Made by a program: the position numbers and the translations under genes. A DNA stretch of 64,000 nt. Origin: Misgurnus anguillicaudatus. Taxonomy: Eukaryota; Chordata; Actinopteri; Cypriniformes; Cobitidae. Below, in pieces: positions 10,561 to 55,227 of this stretch. The notes beneath the pieces were generated by a model that was given only the letters and a program-made list of their open reading frames with translations, was not told the origin of the DNA and ran no database searches. How positions within the stretch are numbered: the first letter of the stretch is position 1; the number at the start of each line of letters is the position of its first letter. The DNA is taken from the NCBI RefSeq assembly GCF_027580225.2, contig NC_073361.2, forward strand, positions 28,196,001-28,260,000. The letters run 5' to 3'.

Positions 10561-12229
10561 TAACCACCTTGGGTGTGCATTATTTTGAATTGTCAATAAA
10601 ATGATGATGCTCTGCAGAAGCAAAAGGTAAACACACAAAAATTAAAAATCGTATTAATATCTCATTTTTTGCTTCAGTGTCATATTTCACCTGAGGAAAA
10701 GACCCAAAAATCTCACAAATATCTCCACTATAGTTTCAAAGGAGATTTCAACAACGAGCTCAGATTTACCAAGTCTGCAATCAAAAGTCTATATTTCTAA
10801 AGATTTCAATATGAATGTACATTTTTAGCAAATGTACCAAAATCTAGATTAATATTTTACCTATACAATCTTCTATATTCATTTTACACATCGAGACTCA
10901 ATTTGTTTATCCATTTATTTTAAATAGGCTATCTGTTAATCTGTTACAAGTTAGAACTCGACCAAATCTCCTGAGAAAAAAACTGTTTACCCACCTGTCA
11001 AACTGATAACTGTCCCAAGTAGCCCATATCGTATAAGTCCAAATGTCGTCGTCCATCATTCATTTCACGTGAAGAATTTATGTCGTTATTCACAATCCTG
11101 CGGTTTTCCCATTTGATTTTGCCGCGTGATTATATTTCTGTTTACGTATGCGTCCTCCATGGTCGTGACAGGAAGATCACGTGACGAGCGGATGAGAAGT
11201 TTCTTCTAACCGTAAATACGAGTTGGCAACCCGTAATGTTTAACTCAAATGTGAAATTATTCGTTTAAAACTAAAGGTCATTGACTAAATTGTTGAAGTA
11301 GATTATTTTTAAAAATCAAAAATGTTTGTTCTTTGGCACCGGTGCAACCTTTTAAGAACCTTCATTCTATGTCATTTTTTTATGTTCACATTAATTCTGT
11401 ATAAAGACATTAGTCTAAATTGACAATAGTGAATTAAAAATATTATAAATCATTAAACCCCCAAAATACAATTTACTTTATTCAAAATCACCTACATGCT
11501 ATTTCATAGCTATACACGCGAACCCCTGTTGGTTCATGAGGGAATTGCAGGGGGTTCATTAAAATAATTAATAAATAATTTTAAATATATAAGATATAAA
11601 TATAAAACTTACTAACAAAAAATATAAATTTTATTCGTTTTTGTTTATTCTGAATGTCATGTGACCATAACACTACAATAAAAAAACTGAGAACTTATGC
11701 AAAATGGAGAGACACCTTTTATGTAGACCTATAAATAAGGTCAAATAGCAGGTAATAACAACAATAACTATGTAAAATACTATTGTTAAAACATGATGCA
11801 ACTTAAATTATTAAAATATTATTGAAATTTTGAAAAGTTTGAAAACCCCTGCTATATAGTATATTACTATTAGCAGGGGTAGGCATAACTCACTATGTGA
11901 AATTATAATTTTTTTGTATGCATCAGATGGACACTTTTATATCCCATGAGGCCACGGGAGCTGAGGAGTTGCCAGATTCATAAAGTGAATATATCAAAAA
12001 TACTGGAAACAATGACCTGGCCGACTCTTTTCAAAAGTAATATAGTTATCATGACTTTATTCCTCATGGTACTGTACTTTTTAACAACACCTAATTATTC
12101 GTGTGATTGTTGTTAGTAGGCCCATCCACATAATAGGTGAGTGAATGTATGAGAGTGTAAATTTAAATCAAAGAACACAAGTTTCAGTCATCCAATCATT
12201 TACAGTTTGTTCTATATAAGCCCCCTCCT
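10561..12229. other. Gene-free stretch
   Basis: AT-rich sequence with a short CpG-containing patch around 11040-11230 that includes GATCACGTGACGAGCGGATG. I see no exon or RNA gene. The patch could be part of an old mobile element. Confidence 0.4.
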
Positions 12230-12233
12230 TTAA

Positions 12234-12594
12234 AGGTGCAATGTGTAATTTTTAGAAGGATCTCTTGACAGAAATGCAAAATAATATACAAAACTATATT
12301 ATCAGGGGTGTATAAAGACCTTTCATAATGAACCGTTATGTGTTTATTTTTATCTAAATACACCGAGGGTTCCCTTACATGGAAGTCGCCATTTTGTGCC
12401 GGCATGTTTTTACAGAAGCTCTTAATGGACAAACTTTTTTACTAAGTTGTTTCTGGCGATGACATGTTTGTCCGGTGGCTGCTACCGTAGCTTCTCTATG
12501 TGTTTCAAAAGCAGAAGGTGAGCGGTGGACTGAGCCTTTGGTTGCAATTCGCAACCTCACCACTAGATGCCACTAAAATTTACACACTCCACCT
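12234..12594. mobile_element. TTAA-target MITE (AGGTGCARTGTGTAA), complete copy
   Basis: The ends AGGTGCAATGTGTAATTTTT and AAAATTTACACACTCCACCT form inverted repeats. TTAA lies on both sides (12230-12233, 12595-12598). It matches 17965-18344 along its length. There is no coding capacity. The TTAA duplication fits piggyBac- or Kolobok-mobilised elements. Confidence 0.85.
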
Positions 12595-13024
12595 TTAAAG
12601 AAAGCATGCAGGCTACAAGTAAAGCATGATGTTGTAGTTAAAACAGTCAAAAACCTTGCCACTCTGAAAAAATGTCTAAACCCACTGTACCCACATATCT
12701 TGCATGGTAAGTCTATCAAGAATTAATTAGACTGTGATGCGAGTAGTCTTTAATGACTGGCAGGAAACAACTTAATATTATTTCCGGAAAAATAAAATCC
12801 ATTGGTGACGTCATTTCAGAAGCAAAAAAATATATATTATAATTGTTTCCATTTTGAATTATGTGATTGCTCATATAAACATTCTCATATTTGTTTGATT
12901 AAGTGTTATCTCATGACATACATATCTTGCATAGTATTTTCTTTATATGAAAAGTCTGAGTTAAGGCTGAATTGTAGATGACTGCATTGAAAATGAATAA
13001 TGGAAAGTGGCTTTTATCCTGCAG

Positions 13025-13148
13025 GCAGCCCAGATTTACAATTCCTATAAAGAGGAGATGTGGAGTGAGACGTTCCCTGTGTCCTGTGTACAGTATCCAG
13101 TCTTATCTGCACCTCTCAAACTGCTCTCTCAGGATTCTGATAGGGGAT
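13025..13148 (+). CDS. Candidate isolated coding exon, unidentified
   Basis: A strong acceptor (CTTTTATCCTGCAG) and a consensus donor (GTGAGTAAAG) bracket 124 nt that are open in two frames. Frame 1 reads AAQIYNSYKEEMWSETFPVS and on to LKLLSQDSDRG, with protein-like composition. The other open frame is richer in Arg and Ser. A second acceptor at about 13213 opens a 23-codon frame (VDREFAFNKIRTDC) that ends in TAG; it is phase-compatible only with the less protein-like frame. No family was recognised. It may be a remnant exon or chance. Confidence 0.25.
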
Positions 13149-13216
13149 GTGAGTAAAGCCTGCGTGAACCGAGATGCCTTATTGCCTGTGATGGCATTTT
13201 AAAACCATTTCAGGTA

Positions 13217-14930
13217 GACCGTGAATTCGCCTTTAACAAAATTCGCACGGACTGCAACAATGTGACGGCAGAGAATTGGCCGTAGCTAAAGGAAGCGGTA
13301 ATGCAGAGTGGTGCACGTTATTGGGAAATTTGTTTCAAATGTATGAGGTCTTAAAGGTAAATGCTTTTAGATCTGTATATTGATTTTTCACTTTGAGAAT
13401 GTTGTTTGGGAACCTTTGGGAGGAAAACAGGGAATATAGTTTATTTTCATTTTGCAGGTGTGAGAATGTAATTTGTAGAGAACTAAATGCATTGTTACCT
13501 TTAATTTAGTTTACCCACCAATAAATATTTGAAAAGCTACAAAAAAAAGAGATAATAATATTAACCGAATGTAAGTTACCATCGTTTAAAATCCACTTAA
13601 TCCTGGCCATTCAGAAATATCACACTGTTGCTAGAATCTGCTAAAGATTTTTTTCTGCAAAGTCCTCTAAGTGCACATAGGTTCAAATGAATGAATGAAG
13701 ACATGCAAAATGACTGTGAACTTGGGTCCCTTGTAAGAACTTGGACCTGAATACAACCCGAATGTGTCGGTCACATGCACCACAGCGCCCCCTAACGTGT
13801 GGTTCAGTTTCTTCATTTTTACATTTTGACTTTTATTATTTGTATTGCAATGTTTCTGCATCTTGCAACTGTGTCCAAAAAAGTGGATTGTTTAACAGTG
13901 GACAAAAAAGCTTGCATGCGCTTAGAGGGTTCTACAGCGAAATACAGTCAAATTTGTTAAACACCAATGAAATGACTAAAGTGACATTTGTGGGAAAAAA
14001 GGCATATTCATTACTGACGAATAACATTTTCATTGCTATTCAAATAATTAACCTTAACATAAGAGCAAGATAAAAAATGCTAATTTACAAGAAAACATGT
14101 CAGATGCACTTAGAGGGTTTTGCATGAACTCCTTAATTTGATTATTAATTTCTTAAAAGCCTCAAATATTTAGGATTAATACAATTTAAGTGAAACATAC
14201 AGAATCCCACATAGTACCCATGAACTACATAAAGCTATGCACAGCATTGTGTGGTTTTAAAATGAAAAATATTGAACAGATAAGGGGAAGGAAAAGCAAT
14301 TGTCTCTATCACAGTTCATATCTTCAGCTCTTCATCACCGCTGCCTGTAAAGAGATTGAACATTTGCGTGTTACTAGAACAGTGACAAGCTTTGACTAAT
14401 CTCATTGTACCTGTACAAAGACAATAAAAGGATGACTCTAAACTGAATATAATTCACAACAAAAATGTTGGGAGAAACAGTACAGCCAAAATATTTAAAA
14501 AGAAACGCTAGGAAATATATATATATATATACAGATAACAGATGTACACTGCCTTAACAGTTTAATCTATAAAACAAAAGTGTGTCTTATAACAGCACCA
14601 CTGATAAAAGTTTTATTTGTTGAACTTGTATGTTTGTTATATCTATTTTTTAAGCTGTAGGGGTATACACAAAATGAACAGTGTGAAGAGTGAGATGTTT
14701 ATATTTACATTCATAAATTTAGATGTGTCAAAATATGCCAGCAGTTTACAAAAATACCTTTATTTATAACACAACTGCAACATTTCATAATACTGTAGAA
14801 AGATGAGAACAATGTTAGGAAGGTGCATCATGGACCAGAAATTTTGTATTCTACTGACATCTAGTGGCAATGAATGTAAAGCACTCTACTGTAACTGAGG
14901 GAAAATGCTTGGTTTTGACCGCATGGGACA
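13217..14930. other. Gene-free stretch
   Basis: No convincing exon was found. There is a short AT dinucleotide run near 14516-14531. The open frames at 13741-14073 and 14190-14399 lack domains and splice context and include low-complexity AT-rich sequence. Confidence 0.4.
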
Positions 14931-14934
14931 TATC

Positions 14935-15150
14935 ATGACAATCTGAATTTTTCCATGTTTAAGTGCTATAATTGGGTCCCCAGCGCTTCTATCAACCTAG
15001 AAAATGTGAAAAAAATAGGTCATTGAAATTTGGCTCCCCCTGTGATGTCAGAAGGGGATATTCCGCACCTTAATCTGCACTATCCAACCACGACACTGCC
15101 ATTTAGTGCAGAAATCAGCTCATTTGCATTTTAAAGGACACACCCATAAC
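14935..15150 (+). repeat. Dispersed repeat, copy 2
   Basis: Colinear with 10022-10400: TTTCCATGTTTAAGTGCTAT, CCCCAGCGCTTCTATCAACC, CTGCACTATCCAACCACGAC, CAGCTCATTTGCATTTTAAA. This copy is shorter. The small open frame 15106-15519 begins inside it and is not a gene. Confidence 0.65.
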
Positions 15151-16097
15151 AGCAAATTTTTAGACACCAAAGTTTTATTTAACATCTTTAAAAAAAAAAT
15201 CTCCTTTAAGTCTTATTTTTCTAGGTGGTCTGTCCTGTGTCGATTTTTTTTGATGTCCATGAGGCCTCAGGGTCCTGGGTGGCAATATTATATAAAGTAT
15301 ATAATATCCAATACACTTCATACAGCTTTATATGATTTATTAATCTTAAGGATTTCAAATACACTTTCATTTTCACTTTTCAAAATCATTGTTATAACTG
15401 CTAAAGCATTTGCTTCAGCTTGTGATCAAAACATTATTTCGATTTTTCAGTCTGTCATATTTTGTATGTTGGTTCATAGTATACGTACACCAAGTAATGT
15501 CCTCCAAAAACTGAAATAAATGTTTTGCTCCCTGATGATTTTTGTGTCCCTTCTTAAACATACACGCATAAAGAGATGTATAATTTCATAATGTGTTTAG
15601 ACAAACCAAAACAACCATCACATTAGTTTAATTCAGAAGTGAAACTCGCATTTGCATAAGCAGAAGGGTGTTATTTTGTTTTTTCTGTTATTCTCAGAAG
15701 AGAACAAAAATGCACCAGATGTTCACTGTCCCAAAGGAAATTTGAGTCATACAGGTCAAAAGTCACTTTTTTATTTTTAAGAGAGCAGGGTTTGATAGAA
15801 AGTATCAGGATTTGACTTATTTAAATGTTTAGATCCTCCAATGTCTTTGTGGCTAATAATGCCACACCTGTATAAAGAAAGCCATTTTATAATTCAACAC
15901 GAGACTATAACGCAAATCAGAAGATATTTATAGCTGCTATTAAACTAATTTTCTTAGTTTCAATGTTAATTAATTTATAAACATAAATTTGCTGTCATAA
16001 ATCATATGTTAATTTAAGTCTTTCTTTGAACATTTTTTATGACTTTGCTATGAGGTAAAATATTAGATTGTATTATAAATGGTTATTTTTATAAGTG

Positions 16098-16385
16098 AAT
16101 CCGGTAATACTTTACAAGGTTGTACAAATAAACATTAGTTAATGCATTAACTAACATAAACAATGAACAATATGGTTTTTCAGCATCTATTAATTCTTGT
16201 TAGTTAGATATTCATGTTAGTTTACGGTGCAGTAACTATAATTTTAACAGCTATTTCTGATTAAAAATAAATAAATAAATGATGAAATTAACATAGATTA
16301 AATGCTGTAGAAGTATAGGTATTGTTCATTAATAGTTAATGTTAACTAATGCTTTAACTAATACTTTAATACAAGTACAGATTAT
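16098..16385 (+). repeat. GGTAAYACTTTACAAGGTTGTA-type inverted-repeat element
   Basis: The left side has GTAATACTTTACAAGGTTGT, then AACATTAGTTAATGCATTAA. The right side has the inverted counterpart TTAATGTTAACTAATGC. Fragments of the same very common cyprinid repeat occur at 28461-28500, 30605-30660 and 60460-60520. Confidence 0.6.
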
Positions 16386-16808
16386 ATATATATAAATATA
16401 ATACACTAAAAAATTTATTCATTCAATTTACTAATTTTTTTAAGGTAAGTGGTTGCAATCTATTTATTTAAGCTACATTTAAACTAAAAAAATTATAAAA
16501 TAAAATTTATTTAATTTATAATTTTATTAATTTATTTAATTTATAATTTATACATTAATAAAATTACAACATTTCAAAGTAGAATAAGTAATAAATGAAG
16601 AACTAAACACTACTAAATTAAACATTATACACAAGCTACACAAGACTAGGCCTATACATAACATTCATATTCTTTCTTTAGATCAACAGCATTTGATGAA
16701 AAAAATGTCTGTCCATGATTTCATGACATAAATAAAAGTTTTAAAAGCCAAACTTTTGAAACCCATAAAAGAAAATCTTAATTTATTTAAAATTTATAGG
16801 TAGATTAT

Positions 16809-16998
16809 ATGTGACCCTTTCTGGGAAAACCTAAAGCAATTTTTTTGTGATTTATTGTTTTACATAAACTCACCCTACATAATGTAAAGAACATTCTGTG
16901 AAAATATAACCTTGATATTTGAAATATTGACTGACAACCACTGAAGATTAATTAGATTATAAAACTTTAGCCTAGATTTTACAGACAGGGTCACATAT
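16809..16998 (+). mobile_element. TATGTGACCC MITE just upstream of the V segment
   Basis: The inverted ends are ATATGTGACCCTTTCTGG and ACAGACAGGGTCACATAT. The element ends about 67 bp before the light-chain promoter octamer, so it forms the immediate upstream flank of the V gene promoter. Confidence 0.65.
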
Positions 16999-17064
16999 TT
17001 GTATGCATTTATAACTTTTATTACTGCTGTTTGTTGTGAAGTTTATTTTCATAGTGAGAACACA

Positions 17065-17072
17065 ATTTGCAT
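17065..17072 (+). promoter_or_regulatory. Immunoglobulin V promoter octamer ATTTGCAT
   Basis: A perfect ATTTGCAT octamer starts 85 bp upstream of the leader ATG at 17150. This orientation and spacing are typical of light-chain V promoters, where Oct-1/Oct-2 with a B-cell coactivator bind. A TATA-like GTATATATAT lies at 17091-17100, 18 bp downstream of it. Both being in place supports an intact V gene rather than a relic. Confidence 0.85.
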
Positions 17073-17090
17073 CGTCATTCAGTGGACTGT

Positions 17091-17100
17091 GTATATATAT
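17091..17100 (+). promoter_or_regulatory. TATA-like box of the light-chain V promoter
   Basis: GTATATATAT lies between the octamer and the leader ATG, about 50 bp before the ATG. Confidence 0.6.
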
Positions 17101-17149
17101 CCCTGCGATCTTAACCTCATGACCTGCTTTTCCAAAAACAGATCTCACA

Positions 17150-17645
17150 ATGACAAACATTATAATCTCTCTCACTGTCTTCTTTATCTGGACACTGACT
17201 CTTTTATCTCAAGGTAACCTTCATCTCTCATATTAATATATTTACTACAGTAGTCAAATTAAATTGTAATATTTTGCACTTTTTAAAACATCTTCCTTGG
17301 TATCTTTCTTATAATTTACAGACTGCAGTGCAGAAGTCAGTGTGACTCAGAGTCCTTCAGTAAAGACTATAGAACCAGGACAATCAGTTACAATAACATG
17401 TAATACCAGTATCCCAGTTGGTAACTGGTGTAGTAATAAATATTGCTTAAGCTGGTACCTCAAGAAACCTGAAGCAGCTCCTAAACTCCTCATCTATGGA
17501 GCAGATGTCCGACATGACTCTGTCCCATCTCGATTTAGTGGAAGTGGATCTGGCAATTCCATTTTCCATTTGACCATCAGTAAAGCCCAGGGTGAAGATG
17601 CAGGAGAATATTACTGCTTCGGTGACCACGGCGGTCATAGATACA
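17150..17645 (+). CDS. Immunoglobulin light-chain V segment (kappa-like)
   Basis: The leader exon 17150-17213 encodes MTNIIISLTVFFIWTLTLLSQ plus one base and is spliced by GTAACC to an acceptor TTTACAG. The V exon is 17322-17645. The mature part starts around SAEVSVTQSPS. Landmarks are the first Ig cysteine in SVTITC, the core tryptophan in LSWYLKKPEAAPKLLIYG, the framework 3 motif VPSRFSGSGSG, and EDAGEYYC with the second cysteine. The few codons after YYC form the germline part of CDR3. It is immediately followed by a 12-spacer recombination signal. CDR1 has two additional cysteines (NWCSNKYC). The frame is open and all landmarks are present, so it looks usable. No J or C segment was found here. 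In fish, VL genes occur in small scattered clusters, so it could be an outlying cluster member or an orphan. Confidence 0.92.
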
Positions 17646-17673
17646 CACAGTGATAAAGAGTCGTGCAAAAACC
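17646..17673 (+). promoter_or_regulatory. 12-spacer recombination signal sequence
   Basis: The heptamer CACAGTG (17646-17652, consensus), a 12-bp spacer (17653-17664) and the nonamer GCAAAAACC (17665-17673, one mismatch to ACAAAAACC) directly follow the V coding end. A 12-RSS on V is the kappa-type arrangement and needs a J with a 23-RSS. Confidence 0.9.
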
Positions 17674-17964
17674 TCTGACATTCAGACTGCACACGGAGGT
17701 GCCGATAGCCTGTAAATAAGGATGTGAAACACATTAAAGACACACTACATGCACATCAGAGGGTAAGCAGATACTTTTTCTGTTTATTGTACTTTTTAAA
17801 ACTGTTTAAGGATGCACCTTATGGAGTTAAAAACAAAAAATGTTGATGAGTTAATTCTGCAAAATACATTGTCATATTAGAGAATTGTTTTACGTCTAAA
17901 AACTAAACACATTATGACAACCCCATTCACATTTAATATGAGACTTTACAAAAGTACAAATTAA

Positions 17965-18344
17965 AGGTGCAGTGTGTAATTTTTAGAAGGATCTTTTGAT
18001 AGAAATGCAAAATAATATATAAAATTATATTATCCTTGGTGTATAAAAACCTTTCATAATGAACCGTTATGTGTTTATTACCTTGGAATGAGATGTTTTT
18101 GTCTGCATGCGCCGAGGGTCCCCTTACATGGAAGCTGCCATTTTGGGCCGCCATGTTTCTACAGAAGCCCTTAACGGACAAACTATTTTTACTAAGTTGT
18201 CTCCGATGATGACATGTTTGTCCGGTGGCGACTACCGTAGCTTTTCTATGTGTTTCAAAAGTGAGGAGTGAGCAGTGGACTGAGCCGTTGGATGCAATTC
18301 GCAACCTCACCACAAGATGCCGCTAAAATTTACACACTGCACCT
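17965..18344. mobile_element. TTAA-target MITE (AGGTGCAGTGTGTAA), complete copy
   Basis: The ends are AGGTGCAGTGTGTAATTTTT and AAAATTTACACACTGCACCT, with TTAA on both sides (17961-17964, 18345-18348). It is closely related to 12234-12594. The minus-strand open frame 17933-18313 is this repeat, not a gene. Confidence 0.88.
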
Positions 18345-18348
18345 TTAA

Positions 18349-19877
18349 GTTCAAATTAAAAGAAACAATATTTTATAAGTTAGATTAATAGCATCTCAGC
18401 ACTTGACTGGGCTGGCAATGCTCTTTATTATAGCACTTGCCATTTTTTTGTTTTGTGTCTTATCACTGTGACCTTCGATTTAGGGACTTCAAACATAAAT
18501 GTACTGTTTGATTTTTTATAAAGCTGCTTTGAAACAATACAATTGGCTTATATATACAAGTAAATGTGACTTACTTGACAGATGGCACAAGTACAAGAAT
18601 CATAGACAAACTACATGTTATTTTATTATTACATTTATTTATATTCATAATAATTAAAATCTCCATTACAAAGAATGTACGTGTTTGACACTGAACAGAA
18701 AAGTCCAACCAAAAGTTTGTAGTCAAAGAGGTCATTTGTCCTATTGGTTAGCTGGCTGACTAACCAGGATCAACCTACGTGTGGTTTTGTATAAAATGCA
18801 TCAACTTATTTTTAAGAGACACCAGCAGGCAGTACATTCCTCTATATACAACATTTAAAACACTTTGAATGCATATTAAGACATTCTTGTAGTAGCTGAT
18901 AGTAGTGCACAAATAAAGTCATTGCAGACAAAAACTACAGTCGGTTTCTGTTAATTGGCTGAAATCACATTGGTTATCATACATTTAGCATTGTAGGAAA
19001 ACAAACATGCTAAAAAACATCATAACTAGTCATAATGTTACCATATTTTATTAATGTATGCTCTTTCAGGCCCATAACACACTTTGTGTAAAACCTTGAG
19101 CTTAAGTGCTTCCAACTACGCATGTTGCGTTCCTATTAAATGGCACAGGCATTTAAATCCCCCTCGTTACGAGTATCGAGGTGCCACTGATAATGCCAAA
19201 AATGCCGGCTAACAGATCTTAAACTTGCAAGGGAATCCGTGGCATCCATAAGCAGCTGCGGTCGAGATGCACGGGAATGCCAACGAATAGCTTTCCACGT
19301 GTGGCTCAACTCATTATTGAATGAGTCAATTCAACTTTTGCATTCGAACCAGCTAAAAAATAACGAACACCCGGTACAGACGAAGTAAATCTTTCGCCCT
19401 TTCAAGTTTGTAAATGCCACGGTGACGCGACAATGCAGCTTAAGTACAACAGGACTGCATGCTTACAATGCATACGTGCGTCGATTATGTTTTTAGCTTT
19501 AACATAACATTTAAGTAGAACTATGTTATACAGAAGATCCGGTTGAAAGTGTGCACATCGGACACTTCCTAAAGCACACGATTCTCTTTAGAAGAGATTT
19601 CGGAAAAGTTGTGTAGTGGCAAACTTGGCACCCGGTGGCATTGTGGGATGGTTCCTACAGGGACACCTGGAATTCCTAGACAAGGAGTTTTTAGATGGGC
19701 ATTTCTGGGGCGTCTAACCTGGTCTGTCATCGGTATTCAACCGCAGGTTCATTTCCCTACCGGCTACGCATAACAAACTAGATCTTTCTTTTTTTTAATG
19801 TCCCTCTATTACTCGGCCTCCCTCTCGGTTCCACTGGCATGTAAATATCTATTTTCATGATAGCAGTCTGCTGTTTT
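18349..19877. other. Intergenic sequence / nrbp2 3' flank
   Basis: No coding exon was found. The part next to 19878 should include the nrbp2 3' UTR. One candidate polyadenylation signal on the minus strand is AATAAA at 19052-19047, about 830 bp past the stop; others cannot be excluded. The rest looks like unassigned single-copy sequence. Confidence 0.4.
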
Positions 19878-52795
<32,918 letters not shown>

Positions 52796-53190
52796 TATAT
52801 ATTTCACACAAAAACAATCGGCCCCGTTCACATAAACACCGCGCGCAAAACGCCTCTACACGCGCTGGAGATGACGCGCAAGGTGCTCGATACGCGGCTG
52901 CGCGTGGACATTCAGTAAATAAATCACAAACGGTCACGAGGACGTGTTATTGCAAGAAAACTAATCTTTTCGTTCGTGGGTGGTGGATAAAAAACATTAC
53001 ACGATTAAACACAAATTGCATCGGTTAATCTCGAACATAATATCGATCGTGTGTGTAATAACACATGATGTGTGTAAGTGTTGTTAAAATCATCCGTTAT
53101 CTCATTCACTGCACGACACAGAGCGCAACTGTTGACTCACCGGTTACCGTAATGACTGGAGAATAAGGACAGATTGCAGTCATGCTCAGT
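52796..53190 (-). promoter_or_regulatory. nrbp2: nrbp2 promoter / 5' UTR region, CpG-rich
   Basis: Immediately upstream of the start codon, 52815-52960 is markedly CpG-rich (CACCGCGCGCAAAACGCC, GATGACGCGCAAGGTGCTCG, ATACGCGGCTGCGCG) in an otherwise AT-rich locus. There is no TATA box at a convincing distance. This fits a broadly expressed CpG-type promoter. Start site and any untranslated exon are unknown. The minus-strand open frame 52731-52937 overlaps it in another frame. Confidence 0.55.
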
Positions 53191-53829
53191 TCACATACAC
53201 CCTGCAATAATAATAATAAAAAGTAGGGACTACAAAAAAATTATTAGACTAAAAAAAGTGCTGGGTTGTTGTTAGGTCAAATACGCTTTACGGCTTTTGC
53301 CAACTTTATTCAGTATCATGTTGTTTTGATGCATTTATACAGTGGCCGACAGGGGTCACTGTACTGCAATGAAAGAAAACACACGCATTATATTTTTTTA
53401 ACTAAAAAGCATCAAACACAAAGGAACTGATAAGCTTTTCCATTCTGTTTATGCGTTCTCCTTTATTTTAAATAGTTTCAATATTCATGTATTCTTTAAA
53501 ATGTCTTTCAAAACTGCATAAAAAAATCTCTGTCCCATACGGCAAAAAAGAAAAAAAAAATCTCTGGCCATAAATATGTTTTAAATATATGCTAAATGCA
53601 TTTTTTAGAAAGTGAAGCTTAATTAAATATATTTTTTTCATTTGAAAATGTATTTGGTTTTAACATTCATATATCAACATATATTTAAAAATGTATTTTA
53701 GGGGAAACAAATACATTTCTAATTTTACAACCCGTACGGCAAAAATATATTTTTCCTGACAAAAATATAAACGTTTATAAAGTGTATTTTTGCAGTTGAA
53801 AATATATTTAATTTTAACATTTTTAAACC

Positions 53830-54210
53830 TGTTGGGTCGGTTTCACAGACCGGGTTTAGATTAATCCAGGACTAGGCCTTATTTATATTGGGATATTTAA
53901 GTAGTTTTTACTAACATAATTTGCAAAAAAACAAAACAATACTGGTGTGCATCCTGAGACAAAACAATGGCACTTATGTATGTAAAGATATGTCAATTTT
54001 GTCATGGTCCTGCCTTCATGTCATAGTTTTTGCTCCTTGTGGCGAAATCATGACAAGCACGTGGCCCTGATTATCCAAAATAAACTTGTTTTTGTTCATC
54101 TACGCCTGCATCTGGGTTCGTTCCTCTACATTCATGACAAGTTCAAGATGTTTTTAAATTGCATTTTAGGATGAGCCCTGTCCAAGAAACTGCCCCATTA
54201 TGTCTACAGG
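53830..54210. repeat. GGTTTCACAGACCGGGTTTAGA dispersed element
   Basis: TTTAGATTAATCCAGGACTAGGCC and GAGCCCTGTCCAAGAAACTG are the two ends. The element at 57290-57480 has TTTAGATTAAGCCAGGACTAGGCC and AAGCCCTGTCTGGGAAACTA. Both are copies of a fish-wide inverted-repeat family. This copy is interrupted at 54000. Confidence 0.75.
54000..54139 (+). mobile_element. Miniature LTR-like element, 140 bp
   Basis: It begins TGTCATGGTCCTGCC and ends TTCATGACA. It has an AATAAA-type signal (AAAATAAACTTG) and TGCATCTGGGTTCGTTCCTC. The 735-bp LTR at 2006-2740 begins TGTCACGGTCCTGTC and has AATAAA then TTTGCATTTGGGTTCTTC before its end, so the two share their ends and 3' layout. A target duplication is not clear. 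Confidence 0.6.
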
Positions 54211-54411
54211 TTAGTACAAACAAAAAAGTTTTTCTTCCAATGTGACGTGAATATAAATGCTTTAAAATATATTTCAATATACACAAAAAGTCAAAAAATA
54301 TATTGGTGAAATTTTTTTTTGTAAATATATTTTAAAATGTATTTGAGCACATTTTTTTGGTCATTTGAAAAATATTTGACATCGTATGTGAACATATATA
54401 TTTTGCCATAT

Positions 54412-55227
54412 GGGTTATTCTCACAATATCCAGTGTCCATTCTCACAAAATCCGTGTCCATCATCAACATTTTTAAAAAGCCCTTGAAGCTAATTATTTT
54501 TTTTTGCACATATAAGATTAAGGTCTGAACTTACTATAACCATTATTTTTAGAGGATTTAAAAATATTTCCTATAAAATTATTTACATTTTTAGATTATC
54601 ATTATCAAAAATGATCATTACCGCAACATGATATTACATTAAATATATGCAAACTCATGTTTCTAAAAAGTTGTCTAGGTACTATGACGAACAAAATGTC
54701 AACTTTTCTGGAGAGAAAAAAAAGAACTGCTTACCTGATCTTGAGTGTCACAGTCAATTATGTCCCTTCCAACAAATGTTTTTTTTTTGGAAAATGTTAG
54801 TTTCTTGAAGGCTTAAACAATGATAGAAAATTGTTGCGGAGGATGAGAAAATTGGTCTTGGACACATTTATATTCCTTATTATTGTCTTTACATTTACCA
54901 ATGATCACCAAATACCACATGTTACTGTTACATCTTTACTGTAAATGTTTATAATATAACATGCACTGAAGCTTTTTATTTGTTTGATTTTTTAGAAAGA
55001 ACCCAAATCCAGTCATGGACATGTTGCGGTAATGAAAATTTTCCCCTTAAATGTGGAAAAAACAACAAAATTGGTTTGTATGATGTCATTTGAAATCACG
55101 TGCAAAGTAATACATGAAGAGATGTTTGTAACTGAATGTTTCTTATTTTGAAACTCTTACTTTGCATTTACTTTTTTATCAAAATATTTCATGACACCTC
55201 AAAAGTCTAATTTCGTGAATATTACCC
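54412..55227 (-). mobile_element. GGGTGATTCTC transposon, copy 5 (4-bp TSD ATAT)
   Basis: 816 bp with decayed ends GGGTTATTCTCACAA and TTTCGTGAATATTACCC and a perfect duplication ATAT (54408-54411, 55228-55231). In reverse it aligns with copies 3 and 4. The position equivalent to ATGGCTACCAG reads CTTACCTGATCTTGAG: the donor is kept but the ATG segment is lost. Confidence 0.88.

Noticed and set aside
17674..17960. J segment downstream of the V gene
   Set aside because: No 23-RSS (GGTTTTTGT ... CACTGTG) and no FGxGTxL coding motif on either strand near the V gene.
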